The notes beneath the pieces were generated by a model. It worked only from the letters and a program-made list of their open reading frames with translations. It searched no databases and had not been told where the DNA came from. From Microbacterium foliorum (GTDB lineage Bacteria; Actinomycetota; Actinomycetes; Actinomycetales; Microbacteriaceae), in the NCBI RefSeq assembly GCF_006385575.1, contig NZ_CP041040.1, forward strand, positions 2,418,001 through 2,482,000: DNA of 64,000 bases, written 5' to 3'. Shown here piece after piece: positions 51,706 to 61,427 of the stretch (its first letter is position 1; every line of letters starts with the position of its first letter). Both the position numbers and the translations under genes were made by a program.

Positions 51706-53283
51706 TCAGGCGTTGGACTCCACCCGCGGGAACAGCGGGCTGAGACCGTTGACGCTGGTTCCGGGGCGCAGCACGCCCCAGGCTCCGGCCTCGCGGATCG
51801 GCTGGTCCTGCAGACGCCCGAGGCTCTCGGCGGCGCCGAGGGCGACCCAGAGCTTCTCGGTCGACTGCGGCATCACCGGCGACAGCAGCACGGCGAGCGC
51901 GCGAAGACCCTCGGCACACGTGTAGAGCACGGTGCCCAGGCGGCCACGCTGAGCCTCGTCGCGGGCCAGCGCCCACGGCTCGTTCTCGGTGATGTACCCG
52001 TTGAGCGCATCGACGATCGTCCAGATCGACGAGATGGCCTCGTCGATGCGGAACTGCTCGATCGCGGCATCCGCGTTCGAGGCGGCATCCGCGACGATCC
52101 TCTGGATCTCGAGATCCTTCTCGGAGTACTCGGCGGGCGGCGGCACGATGCCCTCGAAGTACTTCTCGATCATGGCCGTGGTGCGCGAGGCGAGGTTGCC
52201 GAAGCCGTTCGCGAGCTCGGCCTGGTAGCGGGCCGACAGGTCTTCCCACGAGAACGAGCCGTCCTGGCCGAACGCGATCGCCGAGAGGAAGTAGTAGCGG
52301 TAGGCGTCGGATCCGAAGACGTCGGTGATCTCGGTCGGCGCGATGCCGGTGAGCTTCGACTTCGACATCTTCTCGCCGCCGACCAGCAGCCAGCCGTGCG
52401 CGAAGACGCCCTTGGGAACGTCGAGACCGGCGGCCATCAGCAGCGCGGGCCAGATCACCGCGTGGAAGCGCAGGATGTCTTTGCCGACCACGTGGTAGGC
52501 GGGCCAGCGGCGGTCGAACGTCTCCTGGTCGGAGCCGTAGCCGACGGCGGTGGCGTAGTTGAGCAGCGCGTCGACCCACACGTAGATGACGTGCGACTCG
52601 TCCCAGGGCAGCGGGATGCCCCAGTCGAAGGTCGACCGCGAGATCGAGAGGTCTTTGAGTCCCTGGCTCACGAAGGAGACGACCTCGTTGCGCGCCGAGT
52701 CGGGGCGCACGAAGTCGGGCTGGGTCTTGTAGAGCTCGAGCAGGCGGTCCTGGAACTCACTGAGCTTGAAGAAGTAGTTCTTCTCCTGCAGCAGCTCGAG
52801 GGGCTTCGAGTGGATCGCGCACACCTTGAGGCCCTCGAACGGACCGGTGCCGTCGACGATCTCGGACTCGGGCTTGAACTCCTCGCAGCCGACGCAGTAG
52901 AGCGCCTCGTACTCGCCCGCGTAGATGTAGCCGCGGTCGTAGAGTCGCTGGAAGAACGTCTGCACGTTGGTCTCGTGGCGCTCCTGCGTCGTGCGGATGA
53001 AGTCGTCGTTCGCGACGTCGAGCGTCTCGAGCAGCGGGAACCACGCCTCGGTGACGAGTTTGTCGACCCACTCCTGCGGGGTGACGTTGTTCGCCGCCGC
53101 CGCGCGGAGCATCTTCTGGCCGTGCTCGTCGGTGCCCGTCAGCATCCACGTGTCATCGCCGCCCTGACGGTGCCAGCGCGCGAGCGCGTCGACCGCCACC
53201 GAGGTGTACCCGTGGCCGATGTGAGGCACATCGGAGGGGTAGTAGATGGGCGTGGTGATGTAGAACGACTCGCCTGCGGGCAT
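51706..53283 (-). CDS. metG: Methionyl-tRNA synthetase
   Basis: Charges tRNA-Met; 525 residues without a C-terminal tRNA-binding appendix. The HIGH motif is in SDVPHIGHGYTSVAVDAL near residue 17, a single metal knuckle has CVGCEEF and later VCAIHSKP, and the KMSKS loop is GEKMSKSKLTGI near 305. The anticodon-binding domain includes YITENEPWALARD. The ATG at 53283 follows TAGAAT by seven bases with no ribosome binding site. tatD follows directly. Confidence 0.96.
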   Translation of the reverse strand: MPAGESFYITTPIYYPSDVPHIGHGYTSVAVDALARWHRQGGDDTWMLTGTDEHGQKMLRAAAANNVTPQEWVDKLVTEAWFPLLETLDVANDDFIRTTQERHETNVQTFFQRLYDRGYIYAGEYEALYCVGCEEFKPESEIVDGTGPFEGLKVCAIHSKPLELLQEKNYFFKLSEFQDRLLELYKTQPDFVRPDSARNEVVSFVSQGLKDLSISRSTFDWGIPLPWDESHVIYVWVDALLNYATAVGYGSDQETFDRRWPAYHVVGKDILRFHAVIWPALLMAAGLDVPKGVFAHGWLLVGGEKMSKSKLTGIAPTEITDVFGSDAYRYYFLSAIAFGQDGSFSWEDLSARYQAELANGFGNLASRTTAMIEKYFEGIVPPPAEYSEKDLEIQRIVADAASNADAAIEQFRIDEAISSIWTIVDALNGYITENEPWALARDEAQRGRLGTVLYTCAEGLRALAVLLSPVMPQSTEKLWVALGAAESLGRLQDQPIREAGAWGVLRPGTSVNGLSPLFPRVESNA

Positions 53284-53290
53284 GGGGACA

Positions 53291-53296
53291 ATTCTA
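53291..53296 (-). promoter_or_regulatory. Candidate leaderless -10 (TAGAAT) of metG
   Basis: TAGAAT is close to the -10 consensus and lies seven bases before the metG ATG. Confidence 0.55.
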
Positions 53297-53321
53297 GGTG
53301 GGATGCAGGGGGTCGTTACGC

Positions 53322-54863
53322 TCAGGCGACCGACACCAGGATGCGGTGCCACCCCTGAGCCCCGTCGGGCACGACGTCGGCCGGATCGGACGTCTGCGTC
53401 TCGCCGCCCGAGTTGATGGCGCGGCACTCGATCGTGTGCGCTCCGCTCTCGGCCGACCAGTCGAGACGCCACTGCACCCAGGTGTCGTCCGAGATCGCGG
53501 TGGCGAGCTCGGCGCGACGCCATGGGCCGTCGTCGATCCGCACCTCGACCCCGTCGACGCCCACGTGCTGCTGCCATGCCATGCCGGCGATGACGGCGTC
53601 ACCCGCCTCGATCCGGGTCCCGCGGCGCGGCACGTCGATGCGCGACTGCAGCTTGATTGGCCCGCGCTCCGACCACCCGCGATCCGTCCAGTAGGCCGTG
53701 GCGCGGTCGAACCGTGTGACCTCGAGATCGGTCACCCACTTGGTCGCCGAGACATAGCCGTAGAGCCCCGGCACGACCATGCGCACCGGGAAGCCGTGCT
53801 CGATGGGCAGCGGATCGCCGTTCATGCCGACGGCGAGCAGAGCGTCGCGGTCGTCGGTGAGAGCCTCGATCGGGGTCGAGGCCGTGAATCCGTCGGACGA
53901 GGTCGACAGCACCATGTCGGCTTCGGGGTCGACGCCCGCCCGGGCGAGGAGCTCGCGGACCGGATGCCCGAGCCACAGGGCATTGCCGATCAGGTCTCCA
54001 CCCACCTCGTTCGACACGCACGCGAGCGTCACATGCGACTCCTGCATCGGCAGGGCGAGCAGCTCGTCCCACGTGATGACGATCTCTCGGTCGACCATCC
54101 CGTGGATCCGCAGCGACCAGTCAGCGGGGTCGATCCGCGGCACGATCAGCGCGGTGTCGATGCGGTAGAACTGCGCGTTCGGGGTGACGACCGGCGCAAG
54201 CCCCTGGATGTCGAGTTCGGCGCCGGCCGGCACTGCCGGGGCCGGGGTGGCTGCCTTCGGCAGTCGCAGCGCACCGCGCACCGCCTCGATCGACCGGGTC
54301 ACACCGCGGGCCGCGTTGCCGACCGCGAGCGCGACGACGCCGGTGGCGGCGGCGCCGAGCGTCCACAGCAGGAACTGACGACGCTCCTCATGCTCGGCAC
54401 GGAGGTACGGCACCGGATGCACCCTGCGCATGAGCAGCCGCAGCGCGACGACCGCGACCACCCCCGCGACGAGACCGGGAAGCCACGCGAACGGCCCCGC
54501 CCCCGGACGGATCATCGCGGCCACGAGCGCGAGCACGCCGAGAGCGGCGAGGATCGCGGATCCCACACCCGCCCGGCGTGACTCTAGGATGCCGGCGAGC
54601 GCCGCCACCCCGGCCAGCACGATGGCGATCCCGGTGAGGAGAGCGACCTTGTCGCCGGCGCCGAACAGTGCGATCGCCGCATCCTTCGCCCAGCTCGGGG
54701 CGAGGTCGATCAGCCCGCTGCCGATCACGGCGAACGGACTCGCGCTCGGTTCGACGATCGCCGCGACCAGCTCCGCCAGGCCGACCGCGACGACGGCCGC
54801 GCTCAGCCCGGCGGCCGCCGATCGGAGCCTGTCTCCGCGCTTCGTGCGGACTGCGTGGGTCAT
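53322..54863 (-). CDS. Membrane-anchored molybdopterin-dependent oxidoreductase (sulfite oxidase fold)
   Basis: Protein of 513 residues. The N-terminal 175 or so hold five or six hydrophobic segments. The rest is a sulfite oxidase-type molybdopterin domain with the Mo-ligand Cys in HVTLACVSNEVGGDLIGNALW, plus RMVVPGLYGYVSATKWVTDLEV. A C-terminal dimerisation domain (MAWQQHVGVDGVEVRIDDGPWRR) follows. No Tat motif is visible. The start ATG at 54863 (MTHAVRTKRGDR) is preferred over one 24 bases upstream. No cytochrome gene is adjacent, so the electron acceptor and substrate are unknown. Confidence 0.87.
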   Translation of the reverse strand: MTHAVRTKRGDRLRSAAAGLSAAVVAVGLAELVAAIVEPSASPFAVIGSGLIDLAPSWAKDAAIALFGAGDKVALLTGIAIVLAGVAALAGILESRRAGVGSAILAALGVLALVAAMIRPGAGPFAWLPGLVAGVVAVVALRLLMRRVHPVPYLRAEHEERRQFLLWTLGAAATGVVALAVGNAARGVTRSIEAVRGALRLPKAATPAPAVPAGAELDIQGLAPVVTPNAQFYRIDTALIVPRIDPADWSLRIHGMVDREIVITWDELLALPMQESHVTLACVSNEVGGDLIGNALWLGHPVRELLARAGVDPEADMVLSTSSDGFTASTPIEALTDDRDALLAVGMNGDPLPIEHGFPVRMVVPGLYGYVSATKWVTDLEVTRFDRATAYWTDRGWSERGPIKLQSRIDVPRRGTRIEAGDAVIAGMAWQQHVGVDGVEVRIDDGPWRRAELATAISDDTWVQWRLDWSAESGAHTIECRAINSGGETQTSDPADVVPDGAQGWHRILVSVA

Positions 54864-54875
54864 GATCCGAGAGTA

Positions 54876-54898
54876 GCCCCGGGGCATGACCCCGGGGC
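54876..54898 (-). terminator. Terminator of the beta-glucoside operon
   Basis: A perfect 9-base-pair stem (54876-54884 with 54890-54898) starts eight bases after the beta-glucosidase stop and precedes the oxidoreductase gene. Confidence 0.75.
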
Positions 54899-54906
54899 CG
54901 TCCGGC

Positions 54907-56076
54907 TCAGAGCCCGTTGCGGCGTGCGACCTCGCCCAGCCATGCGAGCGACGGCTTCGGCGAGCGCTCGAACGTCTCGTGGTCGAAGCCGATCAGCCCG
55001 AAGGTCGGTCGGAATCCGCTGGCCCACTCGAAGTTGTCGAGCGCGCTCCAGTGCTGGTACGCCTTGACCTCGATGCCGTCGGAGATCGCGCGGTGCAGGC
55101 CCTCGAGCGCACCCTGCGTGTACGCGATGCGACGAGTGTCGTCGGCGGTCGCGATGCCGTTCTCGGTCACGAGCACCGGCACTCCGCCGCTGCGCTCCCA
55201 GGCACTGCGCACGCCCATCTCGAGCGCCTCGGGGAAGAACTCCCACCCGGTGAGCGTCGTCTCGACATCGTCGGCCACCGGCCGGGGGCCCTCGGGTCCG
55301 ATGAAGGTGCGGGTGTAGGCCTGCACGCCGACGAAGTCGTCGCCGGCCGACTGGTCGAGGTACCAGTGATCGCGAGGGTCACCGTACTCGGCGAGCATCT
55401 CGTCGGCACCGGGCTCTCCGGTGGAGTGGAAGGCCTGCGTGGCGATCGTCCATCCGGCCTGCACACCCGAGACGGAGTGCAGGATCTCGCTCGCACGGTG
55501 GTGCGCGTCGAGCAGCGTGTCGGCGACTGCGAGGTCGGGGTTCGGCAGACCGAACGCGACGAGGTTCGCCGCATCCTCTCCCCCGGCGAGCATCGCCGCG
55601 ATGTTCGGCTCGTTGATCGTGCAGACGTACTTCACGCCCTCGAGGATCGGGAGCACCGTCTCGACATAGCGCGAGAACAGGTCGACCGCATCGTCCGCAC
55701 GCCAGAAGCCGTCCTTCTGGAACCACTGCGGCACCGTGAAGTGCATCAGCGTCACCGTGGGGTCGAGCCCGTTCTCGCGCGCCGTGTCGATCATGCGACG
55801 GTAGTGGTCGAGCATCGCCCGCGAGACGAACCCGCGCTCGGGCTCGATGCGGGCCCACTCCATCGAGAAACGGTACGAGTTCAGACCGGCATCCGCCAAC
55901 AGCCGCATGTCCTCCGGGTACCGGTGGAAGTGGTCGGCGGCGTCGCCCGAGGGCTCCACCATGGGCGAGCCGGGAGCATGCTCCATGGCCCACCAGTTGC
56001 TGGTCGTGTTGTTCCCGTCCACCTGATGGGCTGCGGTCGCAGCGCCCCAGAGAAAGCCGTCAGGGAATGTGAGCAC
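54907..56076 (-). CDS. GH1 beta-glucosidase
   Basis: Cytoplasmic glycoside hydrolase of family 1, 389 residues, shorter than the usual 440-480. Both catalytic acids are present: Glu156 in CTINEPN (acid/base) and Glu305 in LVTENGIAT (nucleophile). The N-terminal FLWGAATAAHQVDG and the YRFSMEWARIEPERG strand are typical. The ATG at 56076 lies 12 bases after the fused ATPase gene, and it ends the operon. Together with the Opp-type importer it probably takes in and cleaves cello- or other beta-glucosides. The shorter length comes from reduced loops, not a visible truncation. Confidence 0.92.
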   Translation of the reverse strand: MLTFPDGFLWGAATAAHQVDGNNTTSNWWAMEHAPGSPMVEPSGDAADHFHRYPEDMRLLADAGLNSYRFSMEWARIEPERGFVSRAMLDHYRRMIDTARENGLDPTVTLMHFTVPQWFQKDGFWRADDAVDLFSRYVETVLPILEGVKYVCTINEPNIAAMLAGGEDAANLVAFGLPNPDLAVADTLLDAHHRASEILHSVSGVQAGWTIATQAFHSTGEPGADEMLAEYGDPRDHWYLDQSAGDDFVGVQAYTRTFIGPEGPRPVADDVETTLTGWEFFPEALEMGVRSAWERSGGVPVLVTENGIATADDTRRIAYTQGALEGLHRAISDGIEVKAYQHWSALDNFEWASGFRPTFGLIGFDHETFERSPKPSLAWLGEVARRNGL

Positions 56077-56088
56077 GAGTGCTCCTCT

Positions 56089-57801
56089 CTATTTCGAGAT
56101 TCGGGATGGATTGGGCACCGCGTCGAGCAGCTGCACCGTGTAGGGGTCCTCCGGATACTGAAGGACCTGAGAGGTCTCGCCGCGTTCGACGACGCGACCG
56201 CTGTTGAGCACGAGGATGTTCTCGGTGACGAGACGTGCGCTGAGCAGGTCGTGCGTGATGTAGAGCATGCTGATGCCCCACCGTTCGCGCAGATCTTCGA
56301 GCAGCGCGAGCACGCCGGCTCGCAGCGACACGTCGAGCATCGACACGGGCTCGTCGGCGATCAGCACCTGCGGATCGCTGGCCAGGGCCCGGGCGATGAC
56401 GACACGCTGACGCTGCCCGCCCGACAGCTGGTGCGGCAGCTTGGCCGCGAACTGCTCCACCGGCGTCAGCCCCACCGTCTCGAGCAGCTCGAGCACGCGA
56501 GCTCTCGCCTCCTGCCCTCGGAGCGGCGTGTAGTTGCGGATCGGCCGGCTGAGCGCGTACTCGACCGTGTGCAGCGGGTTCAGCGCGGCATAGGGGTCTT
56601 GGAACACCATCTGCACGTCCTTGCGCAGATCGCGGAGTCCCTTGCGACCCAGCGACGCGACGTCGACATCGCCGAAGCGCACGGTGCCCTCGGTCTGCTT
56701 CTCGACGCCGGTGATGAGCTTCGCGATCGTCGACTTGCCCGAACCGGAGGCGCCGACGAGCGCGAGCGCCTCACCCGGCTCCAGACGGAACGAGACGTCG
56801 TCGACCGCCGTCACGGGCTTCTCCCCACGACGAGGTGCCGGGTAGCGCTTCGACACGCCCTCGACCACGATCGCGGCATCCGCCCGGCGAGTGTCTCGCT
56901 GCGACACCGTCGGCAGGGTCTCGGTCAGGTCGGTGCGAGAGTGGCCCTCGCGGCGCCGGGTGCCGAGGTCGACGAACCCGGGGATCGAGATCGACTCGGC
57001 CCGAGGATCGGCGTAGTGACTCAGCAGCATCCGCGTGTACTCGTCCCGAGGACGGTGCAGGATGTCGAGGCTCGGCGCGTCCTCGACGATCCGCCCCTCG
57101 TGCATGACCATCACCCGGTCGGTGGCCTCGAGCACGATGCCGAGGTCATGACTGATGAGGATCGCGGTGAAGTGCTCGGAGCGCTGCAGATCCTTGATCG
57201 TGTCCATGACCGCGTGCTGCACGAGCACGTCGAGCGCGGTGGTCGGCTCGTCGAACACCATGAGCTGCGGTTCGAGCGAGAGAGCCAGCGCGATGGAGGC
57301 ACGCTGGCGCATGCCGCCCGACAGCTCACCCGGATACCGCGACAGCACGAGGGGGTCGAGACCCACCTTGCCGACCAGCTCCTTCGCCCTCGCATCCCGG
57401 GCGTCGCGGGCCACATGCCCGTGCGCGGCGAAGATGTCGCGGAAGTGGTTGCCGATCGTGCGGACGGGGTTCAGCGCGTTCATGCCCGACTGCAGCACCA
57501 TCGCGAACCCGCCCTGACGCTGTCGACGCAGCTCCTCGGCATCGAGCTCGCGGATGTCGCGGCCGTCGAACAGGATCCGCCCGCCGCTGATCCGCGCCGG
57601 CGGCTTCTGCAGCCGGGTCAGCGCGAAGCCGAGCGTCGACTTGCCCGAGCCCGACTCGCCGACGAGACCGACGAACTCGCCACGACGCAGCGTGAACGAC
57701 ACGTTCTCGACCGCGGTGACCGGCGTCGTGCCCGGCGAGGCGTATTCGACGGACAGGCCCTGGACATCGAGCAGGACGTCATCGGGTTGCGTGGCGCTCA
57801 T
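56089..57801 (-). CDS. Opp/Dpp-type ABC transporter ATPase, two domains fused
   Basis: A fusion of the two ATPases that are separate in most Opp systems, 570 residues. Domain 1 has GESGSGKSTLGFAL, LSGGMRQRASIALAL and MVFDEPTTALD. Domain 2 has GASGSGKSTIAKLI, LSGGQRQRVVIARALAS and IADEPVSMLD. A linker rich in Arg and Thr near residues 270-295 joins them. The start ATG at 57801 overlaps the permease stop (ATGA). The fusion fixes a 1:1 ratio of the two halves. Confidence 0.94.
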   Translation of the reverse strand: MSATQPDDVLLDVQGLSVEYASPGTTPVTAVENVSFTLRRGEFVGLVGESGSGKSTLGFALTRLQKPPARISGGRILFDGRDIRELDAEELRRQRQGGFAMVLQSGMNALNPVRTIGNHFRDIFAAHGHVARDARDARAKELVGKVGLDPLVLSRYPGELSGGMRQRASIALALSLEPQLMVFDEPTTALDVLVQHAVMDTIKDLQRSEHFTAILISHDLGIVLEATDRVMVMHEGRIVEDAPSLDILHRPRDEYTRMLLSHYADPRAESISIPGFVDLGTRRREGHSRTDLTETLPTVSQRDTRRADAAIVVEGVSKRYPAPRRGEKPVTAVDDVSFRLEPGEALALVGASGSGKSTIAKLITGVEKQTEGTVRFGDVDVASLGRKGLRDLRKDVQMVFQDPYAALNPLHTVEYALSRPIRNYTPLRGQEARARVLELLETVGLTPVEQFAAKLPHQLSGGQRQRVVIARALASDPQVLIADEPVSMLDVSLRAGVLALLEDLRERWGISMLYITHDLLSARLVTENILVLNSGRVVERGETSQVLQYPEDPYTVQLLDAVPNPSRISK

Positions 57802-58712
57802 CGGCCCTTCCCCTCTCGCAGGCGCGGATTGGAGATGCCATCCACGCCGAAGTTGATCAGTGTCAGGCTCAGAGCGAGCAGGGCGATGCAGAGACCGGGA
57901 GCGAACAGCAGCAGCCACTGCCCGGTGAGCAGGGAGTTGGAGTTCTGCGCCCAGTAGAGCATCGTTCCCCAGCTGACGATGCTGGAGTCGCCGAGCCCGA
58001 GGAACTCGAGCCCGGCCTCGGCGAGGATCGCCGCGGTCGCCGCTCCGAAGAGCGTGCCCGCGATGATCGACGTCATGTTCGGCAGGATCTCGCGGAACAC
58101 GATGCGCGCCCGGCTGTCACCCGAGAACTGCGCCGAGGTGACGAAGTCGTTGCCTCGCAGCGACTGGGTCTGGCTGCGCAGCACGCGCGCACCCCAGGCC
58201 CATCCGGTGACGACGATGACCGCGATGATCATCAGGATGCCGCCGTTCTGCAGGTAGGCGGCGATCACGATCATGAGCGGGAGACCGGGGATCACGAGGA
58301 AGAGGTTGACGATGAAGCCGACCACCTCGCCCAGGAACCCACGCATGTAGCCCCAGCTGAGACCGATCAGCACGGCGACGATCGTCGAGAGGAGCCCGGC
58401 GGCCATGCCCACGAGCAGACTGACCTGCGAGCCGTAGATCAACTGGCTCAGCACGTCCTCACCCGCGGCGGTGGTGCCGAGCCAGTGCGCGGGCGACGCA
58501 TCGGCGTTGCGCTCGAACGTGTTGACCTTCGGGCCGTACGGGGCGAGCAGCGGTGCGAACACCGCCACCACGACGAACAGCCCGAGGATGATGAGGCCCA
58601 GTCGGGCCTTGCCGTTGGACCAGAGGGTGCCCACCATCCGGGCGAACGAGCGCCACGGGCTGGGAGCCGCGATCCGGTCGGAGGGAACCTTGACATTCAT
58701 GGTGGAGGTCAT
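57798..58712 (-). CDS. Opp/Dpp-type ABC permease, DppC type
   Basis: Permease of 304 residues with six hydrophobic segments. The N-terminal tail MTSTMNVKVPSDR is hydrophilic. The family motif WLGTTAAGEDVLSQLIYGSQ is near residue 78, and the EAA loop runs through ILPNMTSIIAGTLFGAATAAIL to FLGLGDSSIVSWGTML. The start overlaps the DppB-type gene, and the stop overlaps the ATPase gene, showing tight coupling. Confidence 0.94.
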   Translation of the reverse strand: MTSTMNVKVPSDRIAAPSPWRSFARMVGTLWSNGKARLGLIILGLFVVVAVFAPLLAPYGPKVNTFERNADASPAHWLGTTAAGEDVLSQLIYGSQVSLLVGMAAGLLSTIVAVLIGLSWGYMRGFLGEVVGFIVNLFLVIPGLPLMIVIAAYLQNGGILMIIAVIVVTGWAWGARVLRSQTQSLRGNDFVTSAQFSGDSRARIVFREILPNMTSIIAGTLFGAATAAILAEAGLEFLGLGDSSIVSWGTMLYWAQNSNSLLTGQWLLLFAPGLCIALLALSLTLINFGVDGISNPRLREGKGR

Positions 58713-59689
58713 CGGCGGGTCCTTGGATCCAGCACGCCGTACAGGATGTCGACGAGGAAGTTGGCGATGAGCACGCTCACGGTGATCATCAGGAAGAGCG
58801 CCTGCATGAGCGGGTAGTCCTGCCCGATCACGGCGTTGAAGAGCAGATAGCCGATGCCCGGATACCCGAACACCTGCTCCACGAGGATCGATCCGCCGAC
58901 CACACCGCCGAGCGTGAGCCCGAAGCCGGTGAGGTTCGGCAGGATCGCGTTGCGTGCGGCGTATCGGAGGGCGATCGTGCGACCGTGCAGACCGTTCGCC
59001 TCGGCGAAGGTCACGTAGTCCTCACCCAGTGTGTTGATCATCGCGTTGCGCATGCCGATGATCCACCCGCCGAGCGAGGTGAGCAGGATCGTCAGCGCGG
59101 GGAGCACCGCATGCTGCGCGAGGTCGACGATGAAGCCCCAGGTGAACCCGGGCGTGGTCGTCGCCGCGTACGCTCCCGTCGTCGGGAACCAGTGCAGCAC
59201 GTATCCGAAGAAGAACAGCAGCAGCAGCGCCGTCCAGAAATACGGGAAGGTGCTGAGGAACGATCCGGTCAGCGTCGGCAGGCTGTCGAGCCAGGTGCCG
59301 CGGCGCCAGGCTGCGGCGGTGCCGATCAGCGTGCCGATCACGAACGCGAGGATCGTGACGATGCCGACGAGGCCGATCGTGTAGGGCAGCGCGGTCGAGA
59401 CCATGCTCGAGACGCTCTGAGGATAGAACGTGTACGAGACGCCGAAGTCGAGCCGGGCCACCTGACCGAGATAGGCCACGTACTGGTCCCAGATCGATCC
59501 GGTGGGCACTCCGAGCTGAGCCTCGATCGCGGCCCGCGTCGCATCCGACACCGGGCCGTTCTGCGAGAGCTTCGCGATCGCGGCGTCGGCGGGAGATCCC
59601 GGCATCAGACGCGGCAGGAAGAAGTTCAGGGTGATGGCCGCCCACAGCGTGAGGACGAACAGCCCGACCTTCTGGAGGACGTACTTCAT
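58709..59689 (-). CDS. Opp/Dpp-type ABC permease, DppB type
   Basis: Permease of 326 residues with six hydrophobic segments. The N-terminal VLTLWAAITLNFFLPRLMPG is characteristic of DppB. The EAA-type loop is EANGLHGRTIALRYAARNAILPN, with GGSILVEQVFGYPGIGYLL after it. The ATG at 59689 overlaps the binding-protein stop. It pairs with the DppC-type permease. Confidence 0.94.
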   Translation of the reverse strand: MKYVLQKVGLFVLTLWAAITLNFFLPRLMPGSPADAAIAKLSQNGPVSDATRAAIEAQLGVPTGSIWDQYVAYLGQVARLDFGVSYTFYPQSVSSMVSTALPYTIGLVGIVTILAFVIGTLIGTAAAWRRGTWLDSLPTLTGSFLSTFPYFWTALLLLFFFGYVLHWFPTTGAYAATTTPGFTWGFIVDLAQHAVLPALTILLTSLGGWIIGMRNAMINTLGEDYVTFAEANGLHGRTIALRYAARNAILPNLTGFGLTLGGVVGGSILVEQVFGYPGIGYLLFNAVIGQDYPLMQALFLMITVSVLIANFLVDILYGVLDPRTRR

Positions 59690-61350
59690 CGGTCATCCTC
59701 CTTGACGCGCTCGAGCCGGGTGAAGATGCCCAGCGGCGCCGAGTCGTAGTTCTGCGGAATCATGTACGGGTCGTCCTCTGTGGGCCAGCCGGTGAACTTG
59801 GAGTCGTTGAAGAGGCCCCAGATCCCGCCGTAGTAGAGGCCGATGACGGGCAGGTCGTCGTAGACGATGCCCTGCAGCTCCTCCACGATCTCGGTCTGGC
59901 GCGCGGGGTCGACGGTCTCGCGGTACTCCGCGAGGAGCGCGTCCGCCTCATCCGAGCGGTACCGCTCGAAGTTGTTGGCGGTGGGTTCGCCGGACGGCAC
60001 GTAGAACTCACTCGACAGCAGGTTGTTGAACGCCTGGTAGACGTTGCCGTTGCCCATGCCGCCGATGGCCATCTCGAAGTCGCCGTTGCTGATGGCGCTC
60101 TGATATCCCGCCGGCTGCGGGAGCTTGAGAGTCACCTTGACGCCGACGTCTGCGAGCTGGCTCTGCACGGTCTGTGCCGCGCGGGTCCAGTCCGAGAAGC
60201 CGTTGGCGGTCGTCAGCGCGAACTCGAGCTGCTTCCCGTCGGCCCCCACGAGCCGGTCGCCGTCGAGGGTGTACCCCGCCTCGGCGAACGCGGCGAGTGC
60301 GGCATCCGCGTCCTGCGTGATCATGCCCTGATCGGGGATGCTCGGGTCGAGGTACTCCTCCTGGTTGGGGAGGATGAGTCCGGTCTGCCCCGCGGGTTCC
60401 ATGTAACCCTCGGAGGCGGTCTCGGCGATCTCCTCGCGGTCGAGCGAGAGGGCGATGCCGCGGCGCACGTTCACGTCGTCGAACGGGGCGACCTCGAGGT
60501 TCGGCATCAGCGCGATGACACCGCCCGGTGGGAACCACCAGGCGTTGTGCTCGCTGGCCGCACCCCACGTGCCCTCGACATCGGAGATGAAGGAGTAGGC
60601 CCAGTCGTATCCGCGCGTGACGGTGTCGAGCTGCGAGTTCGTGGACGGCAGGATGATGTGCTCGATCTCGATCTTGTCGGCCTGCCAGTAGTCGGGGTTC
60701 TTGTCGACCGAGTACTGCTGGTCGTTGTAATTGCCGAGCACGAACGGCCCGGTTCCGACCGGGTTCTCGTTGCGATAGGTGCCGGGGTCCTCGACGTCGG
60801 CCCAGAGGTGCTCGGGCACGATCATCGTCTGACCGAGGATCGGCAGGGACGGGGCGTCGTCGGTCTGGAGGTGCATGATCACGTCGTTGCCGTCGACCTC
60901 GACGGTCTCGAGGTGCTGCCATGCGCCCTTGATGTCGAGCGAGGGGTTGTCCTTGAGCAGCTGGAACGTGAACGCCACGTCATCGGGCGTCAGCTTCTCA
61001 CCGTCGCTCCACTCGACGTCGTCGCGGATCGTCATCACGACCGTGCGGGCGTCGGGCTGCGACCATTCGCTCGCCAGCCAGGGGTTCTCGGTTCCGTCGA
61101 GCGGGTTCACCAGGATCAGAGGCTCATAGATCCACCGCGACGCGGTGCGCGTGTTGGTCAGATACGGGTTGAAGTTCCGCGTGAAGAAGGGGTTCCCCTT
61201 GTCCGCATTGATGAGCATCGTGTCGTCGCCGATCGATGGATCGGGCTGCGAACTGATCTGGATGCTGCAACCGCTGAGCACGACGGCTGCTGCCGCCAGT
61301 CCCACGATCGCGGCTCTCCGCCAGCGCCGGAGCATGTGCGTCTTCGCCAC
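59686..61350 (-). CDS. Extracellular solute-binding lipoprotein, family 5
   Basis: Lipoprotein of 554 residues of the SBP_bac_5 fold. The signal peptide has three Arg residues and a lipobox LSGC with Cys28. The typical segments WIYEPLILVNPLDGTENPWLASEW and DVEWSDGEKLTPDDVAFTF follow near residues 70-130. The start is GTG at 61350 with GAGGTGG a few bases before it. Although this fold often binds peptides, the co-transcribed GH1 enzyme and LacI regulator argue for a sugar oligomer such as cellobiose, as known for Opp-type sugar transporters in other bacteria. It is first in the operon. Confidence 0.92.
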   Translation of the reverse strand: MAKTHMLRRWRRAAIVGLAAAAVVLSGCSIQISSQPDPSIGDDTMLINADKGNPFFTRNFNPYLTNTRTASRWIYEPLILVNPLDGTENPWLASEWSQPDARTVVMTIRDDVEWSDGEKLTPDDVAFTFQLLKDNPSLDIKGAWQHLETVEVDGNDVIMHLQTDDAPSLPILGQTMIVPEHLWADVEDPGTYRNENPVGTGPFVLGNYNDQQYSVDKNPDYWQADKIEIEHIILPSTNSQLDTVTRGYDWAYSFISDVEGTWGAASEHNAWWFPPGGVIALMPNLEVAPFDDVNVRRGIALSLDREEIAETASEGYMEPAGQTGLILPNQEEYLDPSIPDQGMITQDADAALAAFAEAGYTLDGDRLVGADGKQLEFALTTANGFSDWTRAAQTVQSQLADVGVKVTLKLPQPAGYQSAISNGDFEMAIGGMGNGNVYQAFNNLLSSEFYVPSGEPTANNFERYRSDEADALLAEYRETVDPARQTEIVEELQGIVYDDLPVIGLYYGGIWGLFNDSKFTGWPTEDDPYMIPQNYDSAPLGIFTRLERVKEDDR

Positions 61351-61427
61351 ACTGCCACCTCATGTCGTCTGTGTCATGAAGGGGGTCCCGGGGGTCGGGG
61401 CGCCCCACGGCCAAGGCCGCATGAACG

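Noticed and set aside
54886..57957. A 1023-codon open frame on the plus strand
   Set aside because: It runs antisense to the GH1 and fused ATPase genes. Long antisense frames are expected in high-GC DNA, and the translation is Arg/Asp/Glu/His-rich with no domain.
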